This document shows positions 26,166 through 34,493 of a DNA stretch of 64,000 nt, in pieces (position 1 is the first letter of the stretch; each line of letters starts with the position of its first letter). The DNA is taken from positions 1 through 64,000 of the forward strand of contig DHVG01000015.1 in NCBI GenBank assembly GCA_002412545.1, in the 5' to 3' direction. A program made the position numbers and the translations under genes. The notes below the pieces were generated by a model. The model saw only the letters and a list, made by a program, of their open reading frames with translations. It did no database searches and was not told the DNA's origin. The DNA comes from Elusimicrobia bacterium UBA5214 (lineage in GTDB: Bacteria > Elusimicrobiota > UBA5214).

Positions 26166-27788
26166 ATGAAAAAGATTTTCCTTCCTCTTTTATTATTCAG
26201 TATATCTTTTTATTCTGTATTACCCTGGTGTAGAATCTATGCAGAAGAAGTTCGGAAACCTGCCGTGGCGGGACAGTTTTATCCTGCTGACCCTAAAGAA
26301 TTAAGTCAACAGATTGAACAATTTCTTTTGAATGTAAAAAAAGAAGAAATTCCCGTTCTCCGTAGTACTACGAAGGATGAAAAAGGAGAGTTAACTGCAA
26401 TCCTTGTGCCTCACGCGGGGTATATCTTCTCCGGACAGGTTGCTGCTTACGGGTTTAAACTTCTTGAACAGAAAAAATTTGATACGGTCATCTTGATTGG
26501 TTTAGCCCACCGTTATCATCTCGGGAATAAAGCCGCGGTTTATCCAAAAGGATATTTCCAGACACCGTTAGGAAAGATTAAAATTGATGAAGATATTGCT
26601 AACAAACTTTGCCAACTTAACCCTTTAATTGAAAAAAATGTTGAAGCCCATCAGGATGAACATTCCTTAGAAGTAGAACTTCCTTTTTTACAAAAAATTT
26701 ATACTTCTAACCAACCGCAAATTGTCCCAATTTTAATTGGTAATTCTGACCTGAACACTTGCCGGAAAATTGGTGAAACTATTGCCGAAGTGATTAGCAA
26801 AGACCTGCCCACCGACCTGTCCGCCGAAGCGAAAGCGAAGGAGGAAGCCTTGGCTAAGGCGGGGCGAAAAACAAAAAACATATTACTTATCTGTTCCAGC
26901 GATATGTCTCATTATCCGGAATATAGTCGTGCTAATCGTGTAGATAAAATGGCTCTTGCGGTTCTGGAAAGACTTAACCCGATTGAATTAAAGGAAACAA
27001 TTGATGCTTTACTTCTTCAAGGAATACCAAATCTCCATTGTGTATTCTGTGCCGAAGGTGCATTGTTCACTACAATCTATGCAGTAAAAAAATTAGGTGC
27101 AAACGAAGTAAAAGTCTTACACTACGCAAATTCTGGTGATGTAAAAACCGGAATGAAAAATCAGGTAGTTGGCTATACTGCTGTTGCTTTTTTAAAAGGT
27201 CTAAAAAAAACAATCAGGGAGGAAGAAAAAATGAAAACTGAATTTAAACTTTCACCGGAAGCACAAAAAGAACTTTTAACTCTTGCCCGGGAAAGTATTG
27301 AATCTTCGCTGGAAGGTAAGAAGACCGAATTTACACCGAAAAGTCAAGAACTAAAAAATCTTGGTGCGGTTTTTGTTACTTTGCGGAAGAGAGAACAATT
27401 ACGTGGTTGTATTGGCACAACGATGGCACGCCGTGCAATTTACGAAGAAGTAGCGGAAATGGCTTGTGCTGCCGCATTCCAAGATTACCGTTTTCCACCA
27501 GTGAAAAAGGAAGAACTTAAAGATATAAAAATAGAAATTTCGGTTCTTTCCCCACTGGAAAAAGTTAAATCAGCGGAAGAAATTAAACCCAAAATACATG
27601 GTGTGTATCTAAGACAAGGAAATTATGCTGGTCTTTTTTTACCCCGGGTCTGGGAAGAAACTGGCTGGAATAAAGAAGAATTCCTCTCCAATCTTGCCAG
27701 CCACAAGGCAGGACTGCCTGAAGATGCCTGGAAGAATACCCGAACCGACCTCTACATCTTTACCGTTTTTTCTTTTGAGGAGAAATAA
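26166..27788 (+). CDS. MEMO-AMMECR1 fusion (AmmeMemoRadiSam B+A) with signal peptide
   Basis: This is a 540-residue fusion. Residues 1-26 form a signal peptide (MKKIFLPLLLFSISF). Residues 32-335 are a MEMO domain with the putative metal/active residues in VPHAGYIFSG, HQDEHSLEVELPFLQ, CSSDMSHY and NLHCVFCAEGA. Residues 356-540 are an AMMECR1 domain with LRGCIGTT and AAFQDYRFPPV. These domains occur with a radical SAM protein in the poorly understood AmmeMemoRadiSam system; that third gene is not here. Residues 213-234 are a palindromic insert. An internal ATG at 27231 has a good Shine-Dalgarno sequence. The end overlaps the convergent cNMP gene by 29 bp. Confidence 0.9.
   Translation: MKKIFLPLLLFSISFYSVLPWCRIYAEEVRKPAVAGQFYPADPKELSQQIEQFLLNVKKEEIPVLRSTTKDEKGELTAILVPHAGYIFSGQVAAYGFKLLEQKKFDTVILIGLAHRYHLGNKAAVYPKGYFQTPLGKIKIDEDIANKLCQLNPLIEKNVEAHQDEHSLEVELPFLQKIYTSNQPQIVPILIGNSDLNTCRKIGETIAEVISKDLPTDLSAEAKAKEEALAKAGRKTKNILLICSSDMSHYPEYSRANRVDKMALAVLERLNPIELKETIDALLLQGIPNLHCVFCAEGALFTTIYAVKKLGANEVKVLHYANSGDVKTGMKNQVVGYTAVAFLKGLKKTIREEEKMKTEFKLSPEAQKELLTLARESIESSLEGKKTEFTPKSQELKNLGAVFVTLRKREQLRGCIGTTMARRAIYEEVAEMACAAAFQDYRFPPVKKEELKDIKIEISVLSPLEKVKSAEEIKPKIHGVYLRQGNYAGLFLPRVWEETGWNKEEFLSNLASHKAGLPEDAWKNTRTDLYIFTVFSFEEK
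26803..26866. repeat. GC-rich palindromic insert in the MEMO domain
   Basis: Contains CCGCCGAAGCG and GCCTTGGCTAAGGCGG and encodes the Lys/Ala/Glu-rich stretch SAEAKAKEEALAKAGRK. The words CCGAAGC and GCCTTGGC recur in the hairpin at 50893-50940. Confidence 0.7.
27216..27233 (+). promoter_or_regulatory. Internal ribosome-binding site and ATG in the MEMO-AMMECR1 gene
   Basis: AGGGAGGAAG precedes an in-frame ATG at 27231 by about six bases, exactly where the AMMECR1 domain starts (residue 356). A separate cytoplasmic AMMECR1 protein could be made from it. Confidence 0.5.
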
Positions 27789-28206
27789 CTGGCTGAGAAA
27801 CATCAGCCGTATGTACCGATTCCCTAATTTTGTGGATTTGTGCAGTTAAATTATGCAATTCATCATCAATCATACGGATTCGTTGACTCATTTTTTGCAA
27901 AATTTGTAAAGCAAGATGCGGATTTTTCTTAATCTGTTCAAGAAATGTCTCACGGTCAAATACGGCTAACTTTACATCACCAATTGCTCGGACACTCGCT
28001 GAACGGGGACGATTATCAAACAAAGCCATTTCCCCAAAAATATCTTCTTCTCTCAAGATAGCTAATACTGTTTTTTCTCCTTCACTTTCTTTAAATACTT
28101 CCACTTCACCAGAAAGAATAACATACATTTCTTTACCGACTTCGTTCTCTTTGATGATTGCTTCGCCATCCTTAAACTCGTGGATACCTTCTTCCAGTTC
28201 AGACAT
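27760..28206 (-). CDS. Cyclic nucleotide-binding domain protein
   Basis: This 148-residue protein has one cNMP-binding beta-roll (about 5-115) with the phosphate-binding cassette FGEMALFDNRPRSASVRA and a C-terminal helical tail. It lacks a helix-turn-helix, so it is a sensor or adaptor and not a Crp-like transcription factor. GGAGGTATCC upstream is a strong ribosome site. Its 3' end overlaps the convergent MEMO fusion by 29 bp. Confidence 0.9.
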   Translation of the reverse strand: MSELEEGIHEFKDGEAIIKENEVGKEMYVILSGEVEVFKESEGEKTVLAILREEDIFGEMALFDNRPRSASVRAIGDVKLAVFDRETFLEQIKKNPHLALQILQKMSQRIRMIDDELHNLTAQIHKIRESVHTADVSQPVISPQKKKR

Positions 28207-28223
28207 TTTTTGGATACCTCCTT

Positions 28224-28601
28224 CTAATTTATTGTTCTATTTAAGAGAAGATTTAAAATTTTTTGCCACCAGAGTGGTTCTTTATTTCTCTTTAAAACTT
28301 TAACCCGTGTTTCTTGTTCAAGTGTAGTCAAACCGACAATCCCCGGTGTAAATCTCACTTGCAATTTTATCATTTCTCCATCTAAAGAAATTTTTTCAAT
28401 TTCCGTCGCTAAAGGAACATGACCATCCTTTGTCATCCCGCCAAGTAAACGTGCAAGATACTGACCGATATCTCGCTTATCAGTAATAAAAGAATAGACA
28501 ATATCACCGTTATTTAAATTTTTTGCTTTAACTCCCGGAAAATCATTTACAACTAAATCAATATTCAAAATAACTGGAATAGTTTCATTTTTTTCATTCA
28601 T
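28224..28601 (-). CDS. Conserved hypothetical protein
   Basis: This 125-residue protein is unrecognised. It is soluble and mixed alpha/beta, with a C-terminal WWQKILNLLLNR amphipathic segment. It lies between xer and the cNMP gene on the same strand with 17-18 bp gaps and is probably co-transcribed. The upstream gap contains a CGCAAAAACGC piece of the CGCTAAAA repeat family. Confidence 0.7.
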   Translation of the reverse strand: MNEKNETIPVILNIDLVVNDFPGVKAKNLNNGDIVYSFITDKRDIGQYLARLLGGMTKDGHVPLATEIEKISLDGEMIKLQVRFTPGIVGLTTLEQETRVKVLKRNKEPLWWQKILNLLLNRTIN

Positions 28602-28619
28602 CTTTGCGTTTTTGCGTTA

Positions 28620-29558
28620 TTACGCACGCGGATGAAACTTAGCGTAGATTTTTCTCATTTGTCCCAAAGAAACATGAGTGTAAACTTGTGTTGTTTTCAG
28701 GCTCGCATGACCAAGCATCTCTTGTACTGCACGTAAATCACAACCCGCATTAAGTAAATGTGTCGCAAAAGAATGACGGAAAATATGTGGTGAAACTTTT
28801 TTCTTCAGGCTAATTTTTGTAATATATTTATTAATTAGTTTACGAATATATCTTGCGGATAATCTTTTCCCATAACGATTAACAAAAAGACTGTGCTCCG
28901 TTCTCCGTTCTCCCTGCCTCGCCGGCAGGCAGGCGTTTTCCGTTGAGTCCGTAAGAAAATTATTCTTTCTCAAAATTTCTTCACGGTTTTTAAGGTAATG
29001 ACGTAAAATACCCAATGCTTTCTCACCAATAGGAATAATTCTTTCCCGTGAACCTTTACCCATAACTTTCGCTAATCCATTAAAAAAATCAATATCTTCA
29101 CAATTTAAACTTACCAATTCAGCAATCCGCATCCCCGTAGAATATAAGGTCTCCAAAATCGCTCGATTACGTAGTGAATAAAAATCAGTCGTTACTATGG
29201 AATCAAGTAGCGCGGACATTTCTTTTTCTTCAAGATAATGTGGTAGAAGTTTTTCTTTTTTTGGTACAGAAAGATAAAGTAAAGGATTAGAATTGAATGT
29301 CTTCTCCCGTACTAGATATTTAAAAAATGAACGTAAAGATGAAATTTTGCGAATAACACTATTCCGCTTTTCTCGTTGGTTTAATTCAGACAGATAAAGA
29401 CGAATAAACGAACGGTCAACATTCGTAAGGTCAGTTTTTCTCTTTCTTAAAAAAGAAAAAAACTGCGTAAGGTCAGTTTGGTAACTTTTTAAACTATGCG
29501 GAGAAAAATTTTTTTCTGTCCTTAAGTAGAGTAAAAACCGCTTAAGTAAAATTTCCAT
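28620..29558 (-). CDS. XerC/XerD-type tyrosine recombinase
   Basis: This is a 312-residue recombinase likely to resolve chromosome dimers. An N-terminal SAM-like DNA-binding domain (1-90) precedes the catalytic domain, with arginine in STGMRIAEL, lysine in KGSRERIIP, HIFRHSFATHLL, histidine in MLGHASL and nucleophile Tyr in TQVYTHV. It is about 15-20 residues longer than usual because residues 203-221 (TENACLPARQGERR) are a 7-bp array carrying a nested palindrome. It lies 18 bp after topA. XerC and XerD cannot be separated here. Confidence 0.92.
   Translation of the reverse strand: MEILLKRFLLYLRTEKNFSPHSLKSYQTDLTQFFSFLRKRKTDLTNVDRSFIRLYLSELNQREKRNSVIRKISSLRSFFKYLVREKTFNSNPLLYLSVPKKEKLLPHYLEEKEMSALLDSIVTTDFYSLRNRAILETLYSTGMRIAELVSLNCEDIDFFNGLAKVMGKGSRERIIPIGEKALGILRHYLKNREEILRKNNFLTDSTENACLPARQGERRTEHSLFVNRYGKRLSARYIRKLINKYITKISLKKKVSPHIFRHSFATHLLNAGCDLRAVQEMLGHASLKTTQVYTHVSLGQMRKIYAKFHPRA
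28896..28952. repeat. 7-bp array with nested palindrome inside xer
   Basis: CTCCGTT CTCCGTT CTCC is interrupted at 28914-28935 by a 22-bp GC-rich palindrome (CTGCCTCGCCGGC...) and resumes as TTCCGTTGAGTCCGT. The palindrome is nearly identical to the reverse complement of that in fdhA. It reads in the same frame and gene orientation there, giving A-C-L-PARQG. Confidence 0.9.
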
Positions 29559-29576
29559 AAATAATCCGCTATCTGT

Positions 29577-31568
29577 CTATGAACTTTTAGGGTTATAGGC
29601 ACGAGTATTCCGACATTTTGGGAAACCCGAACAGGCTAAAAAACTTCCTCTCGGACCAGTCCGTAATAACATCATCCGGCCACACTTTTCACATTTTTCA
29701 TTTGTTGGTTGGGGAACCGGACGTAAACGCACCATTTCCTTTTCCGCCAGACTCAGTGCTTGCGAAAACGGACCATAAAAATTATCCAATACTTTAGTCC
29801 AGGCAATTTTACCTTTAGCAATTTCATCCAAATCTTTTTCCATATCCGCAGTAAAATTTATGTCAACAATTGTTGGGAAATGTTTTTTTATCAGTTCATT
29901 TATTGTTTTTCCTAACTCGGTAGGATAAAATTTGCGTTCTTTAAGTTCGGCATATCTTCTTTCCATGATTGTAGAAATTGTCGGTGCATAGGTTGACGGT
30001 CTACCAATACCGTATTTTTCTAATGTTTTAATTAGACTTGCTTCGTTATACCTTGCCGGCGGCTCAGTAAAATGTTGTTCAGGCACCAACTTCAACAATT
30101 GTAAGTTTTCACCTTCATTCAAGGCGGGAAGAATTTTTTCTTCCTCTTCATCCAATTCGTAAATCTTCAAGAAACCGGGAAATTTTATCTTCTGTCCAGT
30201 GGCACGAAAAATACCGAGATTACCTGCCACCTCACCGGTGGCCTGCCGATGAGGCATGGCAGCAATATCTACCGTCATCGTATCAAATATCGCTGGTGCC
30301 ATCTGACTGGCAAGAAACCTCTGCCAGATAAGTGTATATAACTTTAATTGTTCAGCAGAAAGATAATTCTTTATTTTTTCCGGTTCTTGATAGACGGAAG
30401 TCGGACGAATCGCTTCGTGTGCTTCCTGTGCTCCTTTAACTTTAGTTTTATAGATTCTTGGTTTTACCGGCAGGAAATCTTTGCCATATTTTTCAGCAAT
30501 ATACTTCAATGCTTCGTTACGTGCACTTTCGGCAACTTGATAAGAATCGGTCCGATGATAAGTAATTAAACCGACCATCCTTTCTGCACCTAATTCAATA
30601 CCTTCATAAAGTTGCTGAGCCAAAAACATCGTTTTCTTCGCTGAGAAGAAAAGTTTTCTTGCTGATTCCTGTTGGAGAGTTGCAGTAGTGAACGGTGGCG
30701 AAGGTTCTCTCTTTTTTTCCTTAAATACAATTTTTTCTATCAAATAGGTAAGTCCGTTTAAAGAACTGACTATCTTTTCTGCTTCTTCTTGTTTGGGAAT
30801 AGAAAATTTTTCTAATTTTTTATTTTCATATTCAATTAGTTCGGCAAAAAATGATTCTTTTCCGCTCAAGGCGCCCGCCCCGATTTCATCGGAGGATCCG
30901 CCCCCACCTGCCAAGACTTGGCGGGCGGGTCTGGCGAAGGTTTCAGTTTTCTGCAATTCAGCACTAATTGTCCAGTATTCCTGTGCTTGAAATTTTGCAA
31001 TTTCTTCTTCCCGGTCACAAATCAGTCTTAAAACCACTGACTGCACTCTCCCTGCGGAAAGACCGGATTTTACTTTTCGCCAGAGTAAAGGTGAAATTTT
31101 ATACCCAACCAAACGGTCAAGAATACGTCTTGCTTGCTGCGCATTCACTAAATTCAAATCTATACTCCGCGGGTTTTTTAACGCTTCCAAGATTGCCCTC
31201 TCGGTAATTTCATGAAAAGTAATTCTTTTCACTTTTTCTTTATCCAGTTTAAGTGATTCGGTCAAATGCCAGGCAATTGCTTCACCTTCGCGGTCATAAT
31301 CGGTAGCAAGATATATTTTTTCCGCTTCGGCACTAATTTTCTTTAATGCGGAAAGAATACGCTTCGCCTTGGGAAGAATGACATAAGAAGGTTGGAAATT
31401 TTTATCAGTATTTACTCCTAAGCCATTCGCTGGTAAATCCCGTATATGTCCATAAGAGGATTTAATAATAATATCTCCTTGGTGTGAACCAGAGCGGTTC
31501 ATACCTTGTAAAAAACGGGATATTGTTTTTTCTTTAGTTGGTGATTCAACAATCAGTAATTTAGACAT
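29577..31568 (-). CDS. topA: DNA topoisomerase I
   Basis: This 663-residue type IA topoisomerase relaxes negative supercoils. The TOPRIM domain starts LLIVESPTKEKTI with the acidic DYDREGEAIAWH. The catalytic tyrosine is in GLITYHRTDS. It ends with a single four-cysteine zinc finger (CEKCG...CSGFPKC), fewer than in E. coli. Two palindromic inserts lengthen it: about 212-233 (RPARQVLAGGGGSS) and 436-449 (MPHRQATGEVAG). It follows dprA after 43 bp. Confidence 0.95.
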   Translation of the reverse strand: MSKLLIVESPTKEKTISRFLQGMNRSGSHQGDIIIKSSYGHIRDLPANGLGVNTDKNFQPSYVILPKAKRILSALKKISAEAEKIYLATDYDREGEAIAWHLTESLKLDKEKVKRITFHEITERAILEALKNPRSIDLNLVNAQQARRILDRLVGYKISPLLWRKVKSGLSAGRVQSVVLRLICDREEEIAKFQAQEYWTISAELQKTETFARPARQVLAGGGGSSDEIGAGALSGKESFFAELIEYENKKLEKFSIPKQEEAEKIVSSLNGLTYLIEKIVFKEKKREPSPPFTTATLQQESARKLFFSAKKTMFLAQQLYEGIELGAERMVGLITYHRTDSYQVAESARNEALKYIAEKYGKDFLPVKPRIYKTKVKGAQEAHEAIRPTSVYQEPEKIKNYLSAEQLKLYTLIWQRFLASQMAPAIFDTMTVDIAAMPHRQATGEVAGNLGIFRATGQKIKFPGFLKIYELDEEEEKILPALNEGENLQLLKLVPEQHFTEPPARYNEASLIKTLEKYGIGRPSTYAPTISTIMERRYAELKERKFYPTELGKTINELIKKHFPTIVDINFTADMEKDLDEIAKGKIAWTKVLDNFYGPFSQALSLAEKEMVRLRPVPQPTNEKCEKCGRMMLLRTGPRGSFLACSGFPKCRNTRAYNPKSS
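30222..30262. repeat. Palindromic insert in topA (second)
   Basis: Outer arms TGCCA/TGGCA enclose CCTCACCGGTGG and GCCTGCCGATGAGGC. The word CCGATGAGG is shared with the queE insert at 55909-55972. Confidence 0.75.
30871..30935. repeat. Palindromic insert in topA (first)
   Basis: Outer arms GCGCCCGCCCC and the opposite GGCGGGCGGGT enclose a CGATTTCATCGG hairpin and CTGCCAAGACTTGGCGG. It encodes RPARQVLAGGGGSSDEIGAG in four short pieces, very unlike the surrounding AT-rich codons. Confidence 0.82.
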
Positions 31569-31611
31569 TTTCTTTACCTATTCCAAACCCGCATTGGAAG
31601 CAGGTTCTTGG

Positions 31612-32715
31612 TTAGACATTGCCACCTAACCGTTGATACATTTTCCCGGCAAGTGGTTTAACTAAACCTTTCATTTCTAAAGAAATAAGAAGTTGCGAAA
31701 TTTCACCTAACCCTAAACCACTATGTTCAAGCAGAAAATCAATACTCACCGGTTCAAAAGGAAAAATCTCATACATTTCTTTTTCTTCCGTAGATAATTT
31801 TTCTCTATCTATTTCTCTTGCTACGGTCGGATGCCATCTCTCTTTTAACGGTTGTATCTCCTCAATAATGTCAGCGGTCTCTTCAACCAATTTTGCTCCT
31901 TCTTTAATCAAAAGATGTGTCCCCCGGGAATAAGGTGAAAATATACTTCCTGGAACAGCAAAAACTTCTCTGCCCTGCTCTAAAGCTAACCTTGCTGTAA
32001 TTAAAGCACCACTTTTAATATCGGCTTCAATAACTACTACACCGAAAGATAAACCGGCAATTAACCGATTACGACGCGGGAAATTAGCCCGCTCCGGTGG
32101 ATAGGTCATCGGGAACTCACTGAGTAAAGCACCGGAATTAATAATTTTTTCTTCAAGTTTACGATTCTCCGGTGGATAATGTACTGCCAAACCGTTACCA
32201 AGAACAGCAATTGTCCTTCCACTCTCTGATAATGCTGACTGGTGTGCCACGGTATCAATACCACGAGCTAAACCACTAATAATCGTAATTTTTGCTTCGG
32301 CTAAACCTTTAGCTAATCTCTCGGCAACCATTTTCCCGTAATTAGTTGCCCGCCGTGTCCCGACAATAGAAATAGCAAAAATATCTTCCTCTTTCAATTC
32401 GCCACGCAAATAAATTACCATTGGTGAGTCAGGTAAAGTTTTCAGTCCAGTCGGATAATTCTCATCACCCCAAAAAATAAGTTTTATCTGATATTTTTCA
32501 ATTAATTTAAGTTCTTTGTCTAAATCTATCTCCTTAGGTACGGAAAGAATTTTTTTTGCTAATTTCTCACCAATATCTTTAACTTGACAAAGGTCATTAA
32601 TTTGTGCAGAGAATATGTCTTCTACCCTACCAAAATGTTCTACTAAATGTCGTATTCTTAAAGAACCGATATCGGGCAATAAATTCAAAAGTAAATAAGC
32701 AGACTTTCTATCCAT
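31612..32715 (-). CDS. dprA: DNA-processing protein DprA
   Basis: This 367-residue protein loads RecA on incoming single-stranded DNA during transformation. It has an N-terminal helix-hairpin-helix region (1-75), a Rossmann-like DprA core with GTRRATNYG, SGLARGIDTVAHQ and FPRRNRLIAGLS, and a C-terminal winged helix (about 300-365). It lies between the LysM protein and topA in a leftward operon. No other competence gene is in the window. Confidence 0.94.
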   Translation of the reverse strand: MDRKSAYLLLNLLPDIGSLRIRHLVEHFGRVEDIFSAQINDLCQVKDIGEKLAKKILSVPKEIDLDKELKLIEKYQIKLIFWGDENYPTGLKTLPDSPMVIYLRGELKEEDIFAISIVGTRRATNYGKMVAERLAKGLAEAKITIISGLARGIDTVAHQSALSESGRTIAVLGNGLAVHYPPENRKLEEKIINSGALLSEFPMTYPPERANFPRRNRLIAGLSFGVVVIEADIKSGALITARLALEQGREVFAVPGSIFSPYSRGTHLLIKEGAKLVEETADIIEEIQPLKERWHPTVAREIDREKLSTEEKEMYEIFPFEPVSIDFLLEHSGLGLGEISQLLISLEMKGLVKPLAGKMYQRLGGNV

Positions 32716-32746
32716 TTGAAGTAATCACTTCTTTGAGGTGATATTA

Positions 32747-33598
32747 CTATTTATCAAACTCAATTTTTATTCCATCACCAACTTCAATTGCTTCCGAACT
32801 GGTAATTATTCGTGCGGAAGAATTATTCTCTTTTACTTCAATTATTTCCGCTATTCCGATCCGCTGAATATTTCTTCCTAAAAGTTTACCTGCTTCCGGA
32901 AGATAACTCTTCTTTTCTTTCCGAACGACAAAACAATACATTCCTGGTTTTAGCCCTTTTCCACTACCAATATTCAAATAGACCGTGTCTTCTGCACTAA
33001 TTAATATTTTCTTTTCTTTTTCGCCAGTAATTAAACCATCAAATTGCCAGTTTTCTGGAACAACAAAATTTTCTGGACTAAATTTCATTTTCAGATATTT
33101 ATCTCGGGAAATAATAATCTCTTCTTTTTTCTCTGTAGATTCTGGAACGTTTACCTCAACAACAGCAGTACTTATTTCTATTTTCTTTTCTTCTCGTAAA
33201 GAGACGAGGTCTCTACGAGACTTTTCGTCTTTTATCTCTAAAACCGGAGCAATTTTTTCAACTGGAGTAACTACTTCCGCCGGTGCAACTTTTTCGCTCG
33301 GAGTAACTACTTCTACCTGTCCGGTCAGGAAAGGAATAATTAATCTTTCACCCGGATAGATAAGGTCAGGATTTTTTACCCCTGGATTAGCCAAATGTAT
33401 CTTTCTCCATTCAAAAGGGTTAGTGTAAAATTTTTGGGCTATCCCCCAAAGTGTATCTCGGGGTTGAACAAGATAAATTTTTGAGTTAATCAACTCTTCT
33501 TCTTTGGTTTTCTTAACCTCTTCGGTAAAAGCGAAACGACAAATAAGAATCGTCACCAGAATAACGGCTATCCCCAAAGACATAATTTTTCTAATCAT
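32747..33598 (-). CDS. LysM-domain cell-wall-binding protein
   Basis: This 283-residue exported protein has an N-terminal signal or anchor helix (about 5-24), one LysM domain (about 42-90, YLVQPRDTLWGIAQKFYTNP), a Pro/Val/Glu-rich linker with repeated VVTP units, and a C-terminal beta-rich domain (about 175-283) of unknown type. It should bind peptidoglycan. A GAGACGAGGTCTC palindrome encodes KSRRDLVSLRE at about 125-134. It lies four bases from ispH. Confidence 0.87.
   Translation of the reverse strand: MIRKIMSLGIAVILVTILICRFAFTEEVKKTKEEELINSKIYLVQPRDTLWGIAQKFYTNPFEWRKIHLANPGVKNPDLIYPGERLIIPFLTGQVEVVTPSEKVAPAEVVTPVEKIAPVLEIKDEKSRRDLVSLREEKKIEISTAVVEVNVPESTEKKEEIIISRDKYLKMKFSPENFVVPENWQFDGLITGEKEKKILISAEDTVYLNIGSGKGLKPGMYCFVVRKEKKSYLPEAGKLLGRNIQRIGIAEIIEVKENNSSARIITSSEAIEVGDGIKIEFDK
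33197..33226. repeat. Palindrome in the LysM-protein linker
   Basis: AAGAGACGAGGTCTC with CGAGACTT forms nested hairpins, in frame, in the linker between the LysM and C-terminal domains. Confidence 0.6.
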
Positions 33599-33602
33599 CT
33601 CT

Positions 33603-34466
33603 TTATCCTCCGAGAATTGATTTTTTTACTCGTTCTACTACCTCTTTAATTATCCATTCCGGTGTAGATGCTCCAGTAATAATACCAATTTTAGTTTTTC
33701 GTTTAAAGTTTTTTAAATCAATTTCTTCAGCAGTTTCAATATGAAATGTATTTCTTTGATACCGAGAACATATTTCAGCAAGTCGTGTAGTATTAGAGGA
33801 ATTTTTTCCACCAATTACAAATACTAAATCTGTTTCACGAGCTATTTTTTCTGCTTCCGTCTGTCTTTTTTTTGTTGTTGGGCAGAGAGTATTATATATT
33901 TTTACTTCTTTATTTTGAAATAATGGTGATTGAAAAAAAGAGATAATTTTTTGAAAATCTTCAGTTGCTTGAGTAGTCTGAGCGACTAAACCAATTTTTT
34001 TATTCGCTCCGCTGATTTGGCGGGTCAAATCTTCAACTTTCTCAATTACCTTTGCTTTACCTTGTGCGTAACTGACTAATGCTTCTACTTCCGGATGGTT
34101 TCTTTTACCAAAAATAATTATTGTATAATTTTTTTTTGCCAAATTGTTCACTAAATGTTGTATTCTTTTCACATAAGGACAGGTGGCATCTATAATTTTA
34201 AGTTTTTTTCTTTTCAATTTTGTTAAAATTTCTCGTGGGACACCGTGGGAACGGATAAAAACTTTACCTCTCTTTTTTATTTGTTCAATTTTTGATACAC
34301 AAACAAGGTTTTCTTTTTCTAACTTTTCCATCACTTGCGGATTATGAATTAACGGACCTAGGGTATAGACCGGTTCTTTACTTTTATTTAAATGTGCGGT
34401 GACTAAGTCCATTGCCCTTTTTACACCAAAACAAAAACCGATATTTTTTGCTAAAATTATTTCCAT
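33603..34466 (-). CDS. ispH: 4-hydroxy-3-methylbut-2-enyl diphosphate reductase
   Basis: This 287-residue Fe-S enzyme performs the last step of the MEP isoprenoid pathway. Cluster cysteines are in NIGFCFGVKRA, DATCPYVKR and NTLCPTTKKRQ. Conserved SHGVP and GGKNSSNT match the family. I start at ATG 34466 so that the protein begins MEIILAKNIGFC; ATG 34472 and TTG 34484 are in frame but add nothing conserved. It lies downstream of plsC and upstream of the LysM gene. Confidence 0.95.
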   Translation of the reverse strand: MEIILAKNIGFCFGVKRAMDLVTAHLNKSKEPVYTLGPLIHNPQVMEKLEKENLVCVSKIEQIKKRGKVFIRSHGVPREILTKLKRKKLKIIDATCPYVKRIQHLVNNLAKKNYTIIIFGKRNHPEVEALVSYAQGKAKVIEKVEDLTRQISGANKKIGLVAQTTQATEDFQKIISFFQSPLFQNKEVKIYNTLCPTTKKRQTEAEKIARETDLVFVIGGKNSSNTTRLAEICSRYQRNTFHIETAEEIDLKNFKRKTKIGIITGASTPEWIIKEVVERVKKSILGG

Positions 34467-34493
34467 CTTCATTCTGCACTTCAAATAATACTT

